Source: Streptomyces rubradiris
GTDB lineage: Bacteria; Actinomycetota; Actinomycetes; Streptomycetales; Streptomycetaceae
Length of the DNA: 64,000 nucleotides
Assembly: GCF_016860525.1 (NCBI RefSeq)
Contig: NZ_BNEA01000015.1
Coordinates: 1,798,001 to 1,862,000, forward strand
Direction: 5' to 3'
Shown here piece by piece: positions 40,534 through 51,350 of the stretch. The notes below the pieces were generated by a model, which made no database searches, was not told the origin of the DNA, and worked only from the letters and a program-made list of their open reading frames with translations. Position numbers and translations under genes: made by a program. How positions within the stretch are numbered: position 1 is the stretch's first letter; every line of letters starts with the position of its first letter.

Positions 40534-41772
40534 TCAGGACACCGGGCGCGAATCCGCCCAAGCCAGCTCGAATTCCTCGCGGTATGTCGGGAAAAGACCG
40601 GATTCTCCGGCATCGTCGGACGTGACCAGCCGGCTGCCGTTGCGCAGCACCAGGACCGGGGACTCCATCCCGCGCGCCCCCCGCAGATAGGACTGCACCA
40701 CCGCGACGCCGTCCGCCCCGTCGCCGTCCACCAGGTAGGCGGTGAAGCGGGGCGTCTCGTCGTACACCTGGATCTCGAATGCGCCCGGGTCGCGCAGCCG
40801 GGACCGCACCCGGCGCATGTGCAGGATGTTCATCTCCACCGAGCGGCTCAGTTCGCCCCGTTTCATCCCCAGTTCGCGCTCGCGGCGCTTGACCGAGCTG
40901 GAGGCCGGGTTGAGGAAGAGCAGCCGCACCCGGCAGCCGGACTCGGCGAGCCGGACCAGGCGGCGCCCGGAGAAGTTCTGCACCAGCAGGTTGAGGCCGA
41001 TGCCGATGGCGTCGAGCCGGCGGGCGCCGCCGAAGATGTCCTCGGCCGGGAACTGGCGCAGCAGCCGCACCCGGTCGGAGTGGACCGCGACGACGTCCGC
41101 GTACCGGTCACCGACCAGGTCCTCGACCGCGTCCACGGGCAGCCGGCGCGCCGAGGGCACGTCCCCGCCCGCGCCGAGCATCTCCAGCAGCCTGGCCGAG
41201 GCCCGCTCGGCCTGGCCCAGTACCGCCTCGGACAGGGCCCGGTTGCGGGAGACGACGTTGCGGGTCACCTCCAGCTCGTCCAGGGCGAGTTCGAGGTCAC
41301 GGCGCTCGTCGAAGTAGGGCTCGAAGCACGGCCAGTGCTGCACCACCAGCTCGCGCAGCTGCGGCAGGGTGAGGAAGCTGAGGACGTTGTCGTCGGCCGG
41401 GTCGAGCAGGTAGCCCTTGCGGCGGCTGACCTCGCGGACGGCGACCGCCCGCTGCACCCACTCCTGTCCGGCCGGGCCGGCCGCGGCCACCACCCACTCG
41501 TCGCCGTGGACGGGTTCGTAGACGGGCCGCAGCACGGCGGCCACGACCGCGCGCAGCCGTTGTTCGACGAGGTTCAGCCAGATGTAGGCCCGGCCGGCCC
41601 GCTGGGCGCGGGTGCGCACCTCGCGCCAGGCGTCGGCGTCCCAGTCCAGCTCCGGGCCGATGGACCCCGCGTCCATCGGCCGGGCCAGGGACACCGCGCC
41701 GGGCGGGACGTCTGCGGAGTTCCCCTCGTGACCCTCGTCACCAGGAGGCAGCTCCAGCCCTCCCGAGCCCAC
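40534..41772 (-). CDS. SAV2148-family HEPN-like protein
   Basis: The 412-aa protein matches, from memory, the actinobacterial SAV2148 family annotated as having a HEPN-like domain. Notable regions are RAYIWLNLVEQRLRAVVAAVLRPVYEPVHGDEWV, ELVVQHWPCFEPYFDERRDLELALDELEVTRNVVSRNRAL (both in segments; RNRA fits a HEPN R-x4-6-H-like site only loosely) and VRLLFLNPASSSVKRRERELGMKRGELS, which resembles a phospholipase D-like or effector fold. HEPN proteins often act as RNases or scaffolds in defence and stress. GTG at 41772 has GAAGG upstream. The family is conserved across Streptomyces, which argues for a housekeeping role. Confidence 0.75.
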   Translation of the reverse strand: MGSGGLELPPGDEGHEGNSADVPPGAVSLARPMDAGSIGPELDWDADAWREVRTRAQRAGRAYIWLNLVEQRLRAVVAAVLRPVYEPVHGDEWVVAAAGPAGQEWVQRAVAVREVSRRKGYLLDPADDNVLSFLTLPQLRELVVQHWPCFEPYFDERRDLELALDELEVTRNVVSRNRALSEAVLGQAERASARLLEMLGAGGDVPSARRLPVDAVEDLVGDRYADVVAVHSDRVRLLRQFPAEDIFGGARRLDAIGIGLNLLVQNFSGRRLVRLAESGCRVRLLFLNPASSSVKRRERELGMKRGELSRSVEMNILHMRRVRSRLRDPGAFEIQVYDETPRFTAYLVDGDGADGVAVVQSYLRGARGMESPVLVLRNGSRLVTSDDAGESGLFPTYREEFELAWADSRPVS

Positions 41773-41885
41773 CCGTGCACCGCCTTCCGCTCCCGGGGCT
41801 TCCCATCTCAACGATCAAGGAAGCCTACTCCGGGAGCGGCCGGCGGTGCAGCCGGATGGACAGGTCGGTGTCCCGGCTGCTTTGC

Positions 41886-43337
41886 TCAACTACGCCATTC
41901 CCAGTGCCCGTTCTGCCATGCCAGTTCCTTGGGAGTGAGCGGATTCATAGCCGTGACGTCCCGGGGGGCGATGGAAAAGCCCTGCCAGTGCACGGGCATG
42001 GGCTGCTGGTCCTCGTCCCGGGCGATGTGGTGGAAGCCGACGTTCACCCAGACCACGGGATGGGTGAGGGTCTGGCCGTTCACCCACTTGTCGACGGACT
42101 TCGGGTGGCCCGTCGCGCACTTGGGGTTGTCGTTGGCGAACAGCTCGCACTTGTCGTACTGGGTGACGTACAGGTCGTGCCGGGTGAAGGGGCGGCCCGG
42201 GTACTTGGTGGTGGGTCCGGGGACCAGTTCGTACGAACGGGCGTGCCCGTCCTTGTTCTTGCCGGTCGCGCTGACCATCCGCCACCAGCGGTAGTTCTTG
42301 TAGTCGCCCGCGAACTCCTTGGCCGGCCTGGTGCGGGTGGTCCTGGCGGTCGGGCCCTCCTGCCGCCCGGAGGGGGCGCTGACGGTGGAGTCGTACTGCT
42401 CGACCTTCGTCCCGGAGGAGCCGTCGAGGCCGAAGTCGAGCCGCCAGAAGACGTTGTGGCTGTGGCTGGTCGCGTAGTCCTTGGCGTTCTTGCCGATGGG
42501 CCAGCCGCGCCCGTCCTGGGCGTTGTAGTCCTCCCAGGAGAGACTGCCGGTGGCGCCGACGTTCATGTTGACCGTGCCGTCGTCCTGGAAGCGCCACTCG
42601 GTGATGTACTCGTACCAGCCGACCTGGTTGACCGTGTACACCAGCAGGTCCTTGCCCTGCTGCTGGTAGGTCTTGTCCGACTGGACGATGTCGTGCATCC
42701 GGTAGGCGTGGCCACGCGAACGGGTGGTCGTGCACAGCCCCTTGACGTTCGGGTTCCTCGGGTCGCCGTCCGGGACCTTGACGGTCTTGATGGTGCCGCC
42801 GGGACACTCGCCGGGCGACAGTGTCATCAGCTCCTGGGCGAAGCCCTGGCCCGTCAGGTCGTAGTACTCGTGCTTGCCGTCGTCGTAGGGGACGTGGACC
42901 TGGGCGAGCCTGGCGCTGTTGAGGACCTTGATCGGCTTGGTCTCGCCCTTGGGCTGGTAGGAGACGTTCTCCAGGACGAGGCCGGCCTTGCTGTCGTAGC
43001 GCCAGCACATCCGCCAGGTCGTGCCGGTGGTGAGCTTCTGTTCGATCGTGTAGGCGGCGCTGCAGCCCGGGGCCGCGGCGGGGGCGGTGCGCGGCCGGGC
43101 CGCGGCGGGACCCGCGCCGGCCGTCGCGGCGGCGGCCAGCGCGGCCAGGGACACTCCGACGGCCGCGGTCTTGCGGGCGGCGCGGCCGAGGGCGCGCGGC
43201 CGGGCGCCGCCGGGCAGGCGCTGTTCGGGCAGGTGCTGCGCAGACAGACGCTGTTCGGGCAGGCGCTGTTCAGACAGGTGCTGTTCAGACAGGTGCTGCG
43301 CAGACAGACGCTGTTCGGGCAGGTGCTGTTCGGGCAT
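41886..43337 (-). CDS. Copper amine oxidase catalytic domain protein with N-terminal pentapeptide repeats
   Basis: After eight 5-residue repeats (PEQHL/PEQRL/SAQHL) and a signal-like hydrophobic segment (KTAAVGVSLAALAAAATAGAG), residues about 100-480 are the catalytic beta-sandwich of copper amine oxidases. Visible landmarks are TTWRMCWRYDSKAGLVLENVSYQ, the putative base Asp160 (HEYYD), cofactor Tyr242 in VGWYEYITEW, copper His292 and His294 (HSHNVFW) and His437 (GFHHIARDED). The residue before the Tyr is Trp, where the family has Asn (N-Y-D/E). The usual N2 and N3 domains are absent here, but an N2-like sequence is in the gene just upstream. The ATG has AAGGAG. Secretion and copper binding are likely; amine oxidation is uncertain because the Asn helps topaquinone formation. 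Confidence 0.82.
   Translation of the reverse strand: MPEQHLPEQRLSAQHLSEQHLSEQRLPEQRLSAQHLPEQRLPGGARPRALGRAARKTAAVGVSLAALAAAATAGAGPAAARPRTAPAAAPGCSAAYTIEQKLTTGTTWRMCWRYDSKAGLVLENVSYQPKGETKPIKVLNSARLAQVHVPYDDGKHEYYDLTGQGFAQELMTLSPGECPGGTIKTVKVPDGDPRNPNVKGLCTTTRSRGHAYRMHDIVQSDKTYQQQGKDLLVYTVNQVGWYEYITEWRFQDDGTVNMNVGATGSLSWEDYNAQDGRGWPIGKNAKDYATSHSHNVFWRLDFGLDGSSGTKVEQYDSTVSAPSGRQEGPTARTTRTRPAKEFAGDYKNYRWWRMVSATGKNKDGHARSYELVPGPTTKYPGRPFTRHDLYVTQYDKCELFANDNPKCATGHPKSVDKWVNGQTLTHPVVWVNVGFHHIARDEDQQPMPVHWQGFSIAPRDVTAMNPLTPKELAWQNGHWEWRS
43215..43334. repeat. Eight tandem 15-bp units encoding a pentapeptide repeat
   Basis: Eight contiguous 15-bp units fill 43215-43334 exactly and abut the start codon (43335-43337). 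Units 2-3 and 6-7 are identical 30-bp blocks, so a higher-order duplication occurred. Each unit encodes Pro/Ser-Glu/Ala-Gln-His/Arg-Leu. Confidence 0.95.
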
Positions 43338-43378
43338 GGTGGGACGACTCCTTGCCGAGGTCAGGGATGTGCGGGCGG

Positions 43379-44191
43379 TCAGCCGCGGTCGAGGGCGGCG
43401 GTCGTGCGGGCGCTCAGGTCGATCACCAGGTCCCTGGTGTCGATCCACGGCCCGTTCCTGACCTTGGAGAACAGCCGTACGCACCGGTGTGTCCCGCAGG
43501 CGTCGAGGACGGCGGGCTGGGCGCCGGGCGCGGCCCGGTAGATGCCGCCGCTCAGCTCCAGCTGGTCCGGGGAGGTGAGGTCCTTGCCGGTGGCGTCCTT
43601 GTAGTCCGCCTTGAGGCCCGCGCCGAGCGGGCTCGCGATCAGCAGGCGGGCCGCCTCCGCGTTCTCGGCGCGGCTCGGCGGCGGCTGCGCGCCGCGCTGG
43701 GTGGTCGTCCGTTCGACCTTCCCGGTGCCCAGGTTGACGGTCTTGGTGACGAGCGTGTCGTTCTTGTAGTCGTAGAAGGCCACGTCGGCCCGGCGCGGTG
43801 CGTCCGGGTCGTCCGTCTCGCCGGCTTCGGGCTCGGCGAGGTCGATGCTCAGCCGCTGTGGTCCGCGCTCCCCGGCGACGTTCTCGCCCAGGGCGGACAG
43901 CCGCCCGGCCAGCGCGGCCTTCTCCACCCGGCCGAGCTCGTCGTCGGTGAGCGGGTCGCGGCCCGTTCCCCGCTCCGCCTCGGCGGGCGCCCGCTCCACG
44001 ACGCCGGGCGGCGCGGCGTCCGGGCCCTGCCCGGCCTGCCGCGCGGCCCGCGTGGCGCCGCCGGCCCCTCCGGACTCGCCGGCGCCCGCCGTGCCCGGCA
44101 GGGTGATCGCGACCATGGCGGCGGTCCCCACCGCCGCCAGGGCCGCACCGGTCAGTACTTTGCCCAGATGGCGGTGCACTTTCTCGCGCAC
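43379..44191 (-). CDS. Secreted protein resembling the N2/N3 domains of copper amine oxidases
   Basis: The 270-aa precursor has a signal peptide (LTGAALAAVGTAAMVAITLPGTAGA). After a linker, residues about 75-190 read DPLTDDELGRVEKAAL, QRLSIDLAEPE, RRADVAFYDYKNDTLVTKTVNLGTGKVER, QPPPSRAENAEAARLLIASPLGAGL. This is the pattern of an amine oxidase N2 domain (a charged-residue pair before a strand, then VDL..G.V and QPP). A CGTHRCV pair may form a disulfide. The stop is 41 bases before the catalytic-domain gene on the same strand, so the two are probably one operon encoding a split enzyme. GTG start at 44191 follows GGGGGA. Confidence 0.78.
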   Translation of the reverse strand: MREKVHRHLGKVLTGAALAAVGTAAMVAITLPGTAGAGESGGAGGATRAARQAGQGPDAAPPGVVERAPAEAERGTGRDPLTDDELGRVEKAALAGRLSALGENVAGERGPQRLSIDLAEPEAGETDDPDAPRRADVAFYDYKNDTLVTKTVNLGTGKVERTTTQRGAQPPPSRAENAEAARLLIASPLGAGLKADYKDATGKDLTSPDQLELSGGIYRAAPGAQPAVLDACGTHRCVRLFSKVRNGPWIDTRDLVIDLSARTTAALDRG

Positions 44192-44340
44192 GTCTTCCCC
44201 CTACTCCCCCTTGGTTCCCGGGAGTACGTTTCTGCCCCACTGGTTCGGCGCGTGGCGGGTACCAGAACCGCCACACGCACTGGTCACCTCACAAGAGGCC
44301 GGGCGGGCCACAGGAGGTTGCCTCACTTTCGGACAACACT

Positions 44341-44359
44341 CGGGGCCGACGCGGCCCCG
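44341..44359. other. GC hairpin in the glgX leader
   Basis: CGGGGCC at 44341-44347 pairs with GGCCCCG at 44353-44359, 5-nt loop, about 30 bases before the glgX start. It could be an mRNA leader structure or a terminator of upstream transcription. Confidence 0.4.
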
Positions 44360-44390
44360 GGCGGACGGCACACCTGGGAGAGTCGTATCC

Positions 44391-46502
<2,112 letters not shown>

Positions 46503-46534
46503 GGCGCGCGGAGTAAGGCGCGTGGAGTAAGGCG

Positions 46535-46557
46535 CGCGGCCCCCTGGCGGGGCCGCG
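46535..46557. terminator. Hairpin terminator after glgX
   Basis: CGCGGCCCC at 46535-46543 pairs with GGGGCCGCG at 46549-46557 over a 5-nt loop, about 30 bases past the glgX stop. Confidence 0.7.
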
Positions 46558-46763
46558 TGTCCGCCACGCGCGCGTGGAGCGTGTCAACCGCGGCGCCGGT
46601 CGCGAGGGGCCGGCAGAGACGCCGCGTAGGCCGGATGGGTGAGTACGGCGGCCCGGCCGGCGCGCCGAGCGCGAGCGCGCCCTCCGCCGAACCTGGACAC
46701 GCGGGCGTGATCCGGGCACCGGCCGATGACACGAAAGACGGCGGGCGGGGTACGTAGGTTCCC

Positions 46764-49133
46764 ATGACTCCTGCGCGTCCCGGACCGGGGGTGCCCACGG
46801 CCACCTACCGGCTACAGCTTCAGCCCGCGTTCCCGTTCGCCGCCGCCGCGGCGGCCGTACCGTATCTGGCGTCGCTCGGCGTCTCGCACCTGCACCTGTC
46901 GCCGGTCCTGGAGGCCGTCCCGGGCTCCGCGCACGGCTACGACGTGGTGGACCACGCGCGCGTGCGCGAGGAACTGGGCGGCGAGGAGGGCCTGCGCGCG
47001 CTGGCCCGCACCGCGCGGGAGCACGGCCTCGGCCTGGTGGCGGACGTCGTGCCCAACCACATGGCGATGGTGCCCCGGTACAACCGCGCCCTGTGGGAGG
47101 TGCTGCGCGACGGGCCCGAGTCGCCGTACGCGCGCTGGTTCGACATCGACTGGGCGGCACACGGTGGCCGGGTGCTGCTGCCGGTGCTCGGCGGCCCGGT
47201 CGGCGCGGAGCTGGAGCGGCTGCGGGTGGACGGCGACGTGCTGCGCTACCACGACCACGCCTTCCCGCTGCGTCCGGGCACCGAGCGGCTGCCGCTGCCC
47301 GAGCTGCTGGACGCGCAGTGGTACCGCCCCGTGTGGTGGCGGCTGGCCCGTACCGAGCTGAACTACCGGAGGTTCTTCAGCATCTCGGAGCTGATCGGGC
47401 TGCGGGTGGAGGATCCCGAGGTCTTCGACGCCACCCACGCCACGATCCTGCGGCTGCTGCGCGAGGGTGTGTTCGACGGGCTGCGGATCGACCACCCCGA
47501 CGGCCTCGCCGACCCCGACGGCTATCTCGCACGGCTGCACGAGGCGACCGGCGGGCGCTGGACGGTCGTGGAGAAGATCCTGGCCGACGGCGAGCACCCG
47601 CCGGCCTCCTGGCCCGTCGCGGGCACCACGGGATACGACGCCCTGCGACACGTCGACGGCCTGTTCACGGACCGCACCGGGGCGTACGAACTGCTGGGCC
47701 GCTACCGGGCGTTCGCGGCCCCGCAGACGGACCGGGGCGGCAACTGGGAGGCCACGGTCCGGCGGGCCGCGTACAAGGTGCTCACCCACGAACTGGCCAC
47801 GGAGACGGACCGGCTCACCCGGGTGGCCGCCCGGCTGTGCGCCACCTCGCCCGACCTCTCGCTGCGCGACCGCGCCCCCTGGGCGCTGCGCACGGCCGTG
47901 GAGGAGCTGCTGGTGCGGATGCGGGTCTACCGGCCGTACGCCTCCGGTGACGCCTCCGCCGTGATCACCGAGGAGGACGCCGAGGAGGCCCGGCTGGCGT
48001 TCGTGGTGCCGGAGGAGGCCGAGGCCGTCTCCGTGGTGCGCCGGCTGCTGGTCGAGCCCCCCGGCGACCCGTCGGCGCCGGACCACGCCGACCGGGTGGA
48101 GTTCCGTACCCGGTTCGCGCAGACCGCGTCGGCGCTACGGGCCAAGTCGGTGGAGGACACCGCCTTCTACCGCTATGTGCCGCTGCTGTCGGCGACCGAG
48201 GTGGGCGGCGACCCGGGCAGCCCGGGCGTGTCCCCGGAGGAGTTCCACGCGTACTGCGCGCGCGTGCAGCGCGACCGGCCGCTGACCGGCACGGTCGTCT
48301 CCACGCACGACACCAAGCGCAGCGCGGACGTGCGCGCCGCGCTGGCCGTGCTCACCGAGTGCCCGGACCGCTGGGCGCAGCTGCTCGCCGAGGTGAGCCT
48401 GGCCGAGGAGGGCGCGCCGGACGGACAGCTGGCCTGGGCGGCCTGGCAGACGGTGTTCGGGCTGGGCCCGGCCGAGGAGGACCGCATCCAGCAGGCGCTG
48501 TTGAAGCACGCGCGCGAGGCGGGCATGTACACCAGCTGGACGGAGCAGGAGCCGCCCTACGAGGAGGCGGTCGCCGCCTTCGTCTCCGCCGGACCGTGCG
48601 GTCCGCCCGGCGAGCGGGTGGCCGCGTTCCGCAAGGCGCTGGACCCGCAGGTGCGGGCCAATGTCCTGGGCACCGCGCTGGTGCACCTGACGATGCCGGG
48701 GGTGCCGGACGTGTACCAGGGCACGGAGGGCGAGTACCGGGCACTGGTGGATCCGGACAACCGGCGGCCGGTGGCGTTCCCGCCCGAGGCGCCCGGCGAG
48801 AAGGACGCGCTGACGACGGCGGCGTTGCGGCTGCGTGCCCGACGCCCGGACGCGTTCGGCGCGGACGCGTCGTACGAGCCGCTGGACGCCGAGGGTCCGG
48901 CGGCCGGCCACTGTCTGGCGTTCGCGCGCTCCGGTGAGGTCGTGACGGTGGTGACCCGGCTGTCGCTGCGGCTCGCCGAGGCGGGCGGCTGGCGCGGGAC
49001 ATCGCTGCCGCTGCCGCCCGGCCGCTGGGCCGATGTGCTCGCCCCCGGCCGGGAGTTCACCGGCCACACGCGCGTGGCGGACCTGCTGGACCGGTCCCCG
49101 GTGGCCCTGCTGGAGCGCGTCGCGGAGGACTGA
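46764..49133 (+). CDS. treY: Malto-oligosyltrehalose synthase
   Basis: The 789-aa GH13 enzyme starts VPTATYRLQLQPAFPFAAAAAAVPYLASLGVSHLHLSP and has DVVPNHMA, the nucleophile Asp in GLRIDHPDGLADPDGYL, the acid Glu in VVEKILADGE, and VVSTHDTKRSADVRAAL with the third carboxylate. It isomerises the reducing-end alpha-1,4 bond of maltodextrins to the alpha,alpha-1,1 bond, producing maltooligosyl trehalose for TreZ. The substrate would come from GlgX and phosphorylase action on glycogen. ATG at 46764 is the only start near the family N terminus. A hexanucleotide array begins 54 bases after the stop. Confidence 0.96.
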   Translation: MTPARPGPGVPTATYRLQLQPAFPFAAAAAAVPYLASLGVSHLHLSPVLEAVPGSAHGYDVVDHARVREELGGEEGLRALARTAREHGLGLVADVVPNHMAMVPRYNRALWEVLRDGPESPYARWFDIDWAAHGGRVLLPVLGGPVGAELERLRVDGDVLRYHDHAFPLRPGTERLPLPELLDAQWYRPVWWRLARTELNYRRFFSISELIGLRVEDPEVFDATHATILRLLREGVFDGLRIDHPDGLADPDGYLARLHEATGGRWTVVEKILADGEHPPASWPVAGTTGYDALRHVDGLFTDRTGAYELLGRYRAFAAPQTDRGGNWEATVRRAAYKVLTHELATETDRLTRVAARLCATSPDLSLRDRAPWALRTAVEELLVRMRVYRPYASGDASAVITEEDAEEARLAFVVPEEAEAVSVVRRLLVEPPGDPSAPDHADRVEFRTRFAQTASALRAKSVEDTAFYRYVPLLSATEVGGDPGSPGVSPEEFHAYCARVQRDRPLTGTVVSTHDTKRSADVRAALAVLTECPDRWAQLLAEVSLAEEGAPDGQLAWAAWQTVFGLGPAEEDRIQQALLKHAREAGMYTSWTEQEPPYEEAVAAFVSAGPCGPPGERVAAFRKALDPQVRANVLGTALVHLTMPGVPDVYQGTEGEYRALVDPDNRRPVAFPPEAPGEKDALTTAALRLRARRPDAFGADASYEPLDAEGPAAGHCLAFARSGEVVTVVTRLSLRLAEAGGWRGTSLPLPPGRWADVLAPGREFTGHTRVADLLDRSPVALLERVAED

Positions 49134-49546
49134 GGACCGACTGAGAGCCGAGGGCCGGCACGGGCACAGGCACGAGCACAGGCACGGGCACTGGCACTGG
49201 CACTGGCACTGGCACTGGCACTGGCACTGGCACTGGCACTGGCACTGGCACTGGCACTGGCACTGGCACTGAGGCAACGGGACGGGTCCCACGGGCGGTT
49301 CCCGCCGCACCCGCGACGCGCCCGGGTCACCGCCCGCGCCGGTGGTGCGCTCACCGGACGTACGTCATACCGGTGGTGCGCTCACGGGTCTCGTGTCGTA
49401 CCGGTAGTGCGCTCGTGGCACACAGCGGCCCGCTTCCCGTCGGCTCCGCGCCCCCGCACGCCCCGGGCGCCTCCCGCGCCGACTGCTTGACAGTTCCTCC
49501 GTCGCGTGCGGGACTGGGAGGGCGAAGCCGGGCGGACAAGTCGGGG
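49134..49546. other. Gene-free interval with hexanucleotide array, 413 bp
   Basis: Between treY and the M14 peptidase I see no gene. It holds the GGCACT array (49187-49270), short direct repeats around 49367-49410 (CGGTGGTGCGCTCAC-like), and a TTGACA at about 49487 that could be a -35 for the peptidase, though no good -10 follows. Confidence 0.55.
49187..49270. repeat. Fourteen perfect copies of GGCACT
   Basis: An uninterrupted 84-base array of the hexamer GGCACT, flanked upstream by degenerate copies (GGCACG, GGCACA, GAGCAC). It lies 53 bases past treY. Read as protein it would give only His-Trp or Pro-Val alternation, so it is taken as non-coding. Slippage would be expected to vary its length. 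Confidence 0.97.
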
Positions 49547-50797
49547 GTGAGTCCTCTGCCGGAGCTGCGCTACCCCAGCGTTCCCGAAATGATCGCCCGC
49601 GCCCAGGCGCTGGCGGCCCGGGAACCCGGGCTGTGCGCACTGCGCCAGGTGGGTGCCTCGCGCGCGGGAAGACCCCTGCACCTGCTGTCGGTGGGACACT
49701 CCCCCCGCGCGGTGCTGGTCGTCGCCGGAGCGCACGCCAATGAGCCGACGGGCGGTTCCACCCTGCTGGTGCTCGCCGAACGCGTGCTGTCCTACCGGGA
49801 GTTGCGGACCGGCACCTCCTGGCACTTCCTGCTGTGCGCGGACCCGGACGGCGCGAGCCTGCATGTGACCCCGGCGCCGCGCAGCCTGCTCGACTACCAC
49901 CTCGGTTTCTACCGGCCGACGGGCGCGGAGCAGCCGGAGTGGTCGCCGTCGGTGCTGCCGCCGGACCGGCTGCCGCCCGAGACCCGGACGCTGACCAGGG
50001 TGATAGACGAGTTGCGGCCGTACCTGCAAGTGACCCTGCACGGGACCGACCTGGGCGGCAGCTGGGTGCAGTTGACCAAGGACGTGCCGGGTCTGGCCGA
50101 GCCGTTCGCCAAGTCCGCGGCGGAGCTGCACATCCCGGTGGAGACGGGGGCCTCGGACGCGGCGGGCTGGCCGGCCTCCGGCCCCGGGGTGCATGTGATG
50201 CCCGGCCCGGACAGCGGCGTGCCCTATCCGAGCATGCCGGACGACGCCCGGCACAGCACCTGGTACCACGCGCACCGGTACGGCGGTCTGACGGCCGTGG
50301 TGGAGGTGCCGATGTGGGCCAGCGACCTGGTGGACGACCCGGCCCCGCACCCGGAGCCCGAGGCGGCCCTGCGCGGCCTGGCCGCCCGGCTGCTGCGGGA
50401 CGCGCGGCAGGTGGAGCGGGTCCTCACCGAGGCGCTGCCCCGGCTGGAGGGCGTGGACGGACCGCTGCTGCGGGCCGCGCGGTGGGCGCTGGAGCTGATC
50501 CCGGGCCTGGCCGAGGACTGGGCGCACACCTCTCCGGCGGGCACCACGATGGCGTACGTCGGGAGTGTGGACGCCTTCGGGCGGCGGCTGCCGCTGCGGG
50601 CGGCGGCGATGCTGCTGCGGGTGCTGCGGGAGGCGGACGACCGGGCGGCGCCGCGCCTGGAGCGGCTCGTGGCCGCCTGGTGCGACGCCTTCGCGCAGCG
50701 GTTCCGGGCCCGCTGGGTGCCGCTGGAGCACCAGGTGGAGCACCAGTCGCGGACGGTGCTGGTGGCGGCGCAGCAGGCCCGGGAGCGGGTGGCGTGA
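49547..50797 (+). CDS. M14-family zinc carboxypeptidase
   Basis: The 416-aa protein has the M14 metal site: AVLVVAGAHANEPTGGSTLL with His and Glu (HxxE) and the third ligand in LQVTLHGTDLGGSW, plus HVMPGP and WYHAHRYGGLTAVVEVPMW near the catalytic Glu strand. The C-terminal 130 residues are helical and extra to the fold. No signal peptide is present, so a cytosolic amidase or carboxypeptidase role is likely. GTG at 49547 is chosen because the SPLPELRYPSVPEM start fits the domain; ribosome-site support is weak. Substrate unknown (peptides, amidated glycans or gamma-glutamyl compounds in this clan). Confidence 0.87.
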   Translation: MSPLPELRYPSVPEMIARAQALAAREPGLCALRQVGASRAGRPLHLLSVGHSPRAVLVVAGAHANEPTGGSTLLVLAERVLSYRELRTGTSWHFLLCADPDGASLHVTPAPRSLLDYHLGFYRPTGAEQPEWSPSVLPPDRLPPETRTLTRVIDELRPYLQVTLHGTDLGGSWVQLTKDVPGLAEPFAKSAAELHIPVETGASDAAGWPASGPGVHVMPGPDSGVPYPSMPDDARHSTWYHAHRYGGLTAVVEVPMWASDLVDDPAPHPEPEAALRGLAARLLRDARQVERVLTEALPRLEGVDGPLLRAARWALELIPGLAEDWAHTSPAGTTMAYVGSVDAFGRRLPLRAAAMLLRVLREADDRAAPRLERLVAAWCDAFAQRFRARWVPLEHQVEHQSRTVLVAAQQARERVA

Positions 50798-50875
50798 GCG
50801 GGTGCGCCCGGCGCACCGCCCGGTCGCCCGTCCGCCGCCAGGTCACGGACCGTGGCCCGGCCCCACGCTCAGCTC

Positions 50876-51289
50876 TCAGTCGTCGAAGGCGAAGACGTGC
50901 CGGGTGCGTGCCTTCATGACGCACGCGCTGGTGTAGGTCTCCCGGAAGCCGACCGGCCGGCCGTTCCACCGGCCGAGTGCCCGGGCGGTCACCGGGGCGT
51001 GGATCATCGGGCAGAAGACGTTCTCGGCCGGGATGCGCCCGATGTCTCCGCCGGCGGCGCCGAGTTCGGCGCAGGCCTCGGCCGCGCGCGCGTGCAGGCG
51101 GGGCGGATCGCAGCGCAGCAGCGTGCCGCGCACCGTACCGGTCCGGGCACTGCCCTTGGTGACCGTCAGATAGAGCCAGGTGTCGGCGCGGGCTTCCCGG
51201 GTGGCCGCCCGGGCCGGCCCGGCGGTGAGGAGGGCTGCGACGGCCAGCAGGGCACCGGCCACCGCTGTCGCTCTGGTGAGGTGAGTCAT
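50876..51289 (-). CDS. Subtilisin inhibitor-like protein (SSI family)
   Basis: The 137-aa precursor has a signal peptide (RATAVAGALLAVAALLTAGPARA) and an SSI domain: DTWLYLTVTKGSARTGTVRGTLLRCDPP, EACAELGAAGGDIGRI, reactive loop VFCPMIHAPVTARALG, and TSACVMKARTRHVFAF at the end. Four cysteines occupy the two conserved disulfides. By alignment with SSI the reactive bond is Met-Ile (P1 Met), which favours inhibition of subtilisin-like proteases. It is secreted and typically dimeric. In Streptomyces these inhibitors control extracellular proteases during mycelial development. Gene is convergent with the M14 peptidase. Confidence 0.94.
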   Translation of the reverse strand: MTHLTRATAVAGALLAVAALLTAGPARAATREARADTWLYLTVTKGSARTGTVRGTLLRCDPPRLHARAAEACAELGAAGGDIGRIPAENVFCPMIHAPVTARALGRWNGRPVGFRETYTSACVMKARTRHVFAFDD

Positions 51290-51350
51290 GCCGGTTGCAT
51301 CGGCACGACGGCCCGTCTTCCCGAGCGCCGCTCACCCGATCGGGACGGCA

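Noticed and set aside
41886..44276. One continuous 796-codon minus-strand frame covering both amine oxidase genes
   Set aside because: The upstream N2-like protein is in a different frame from the catalytic domain. The extended frame upstream of 43337 is a shadow, so the enzyme is truly split.
49033..49272. Frames encoding alternating His-Trp or Pro-Val through the GGCACT array
   Set aside because: They arise only from the hexanucleotide repeat and end with it; there is no ribosome site or family.
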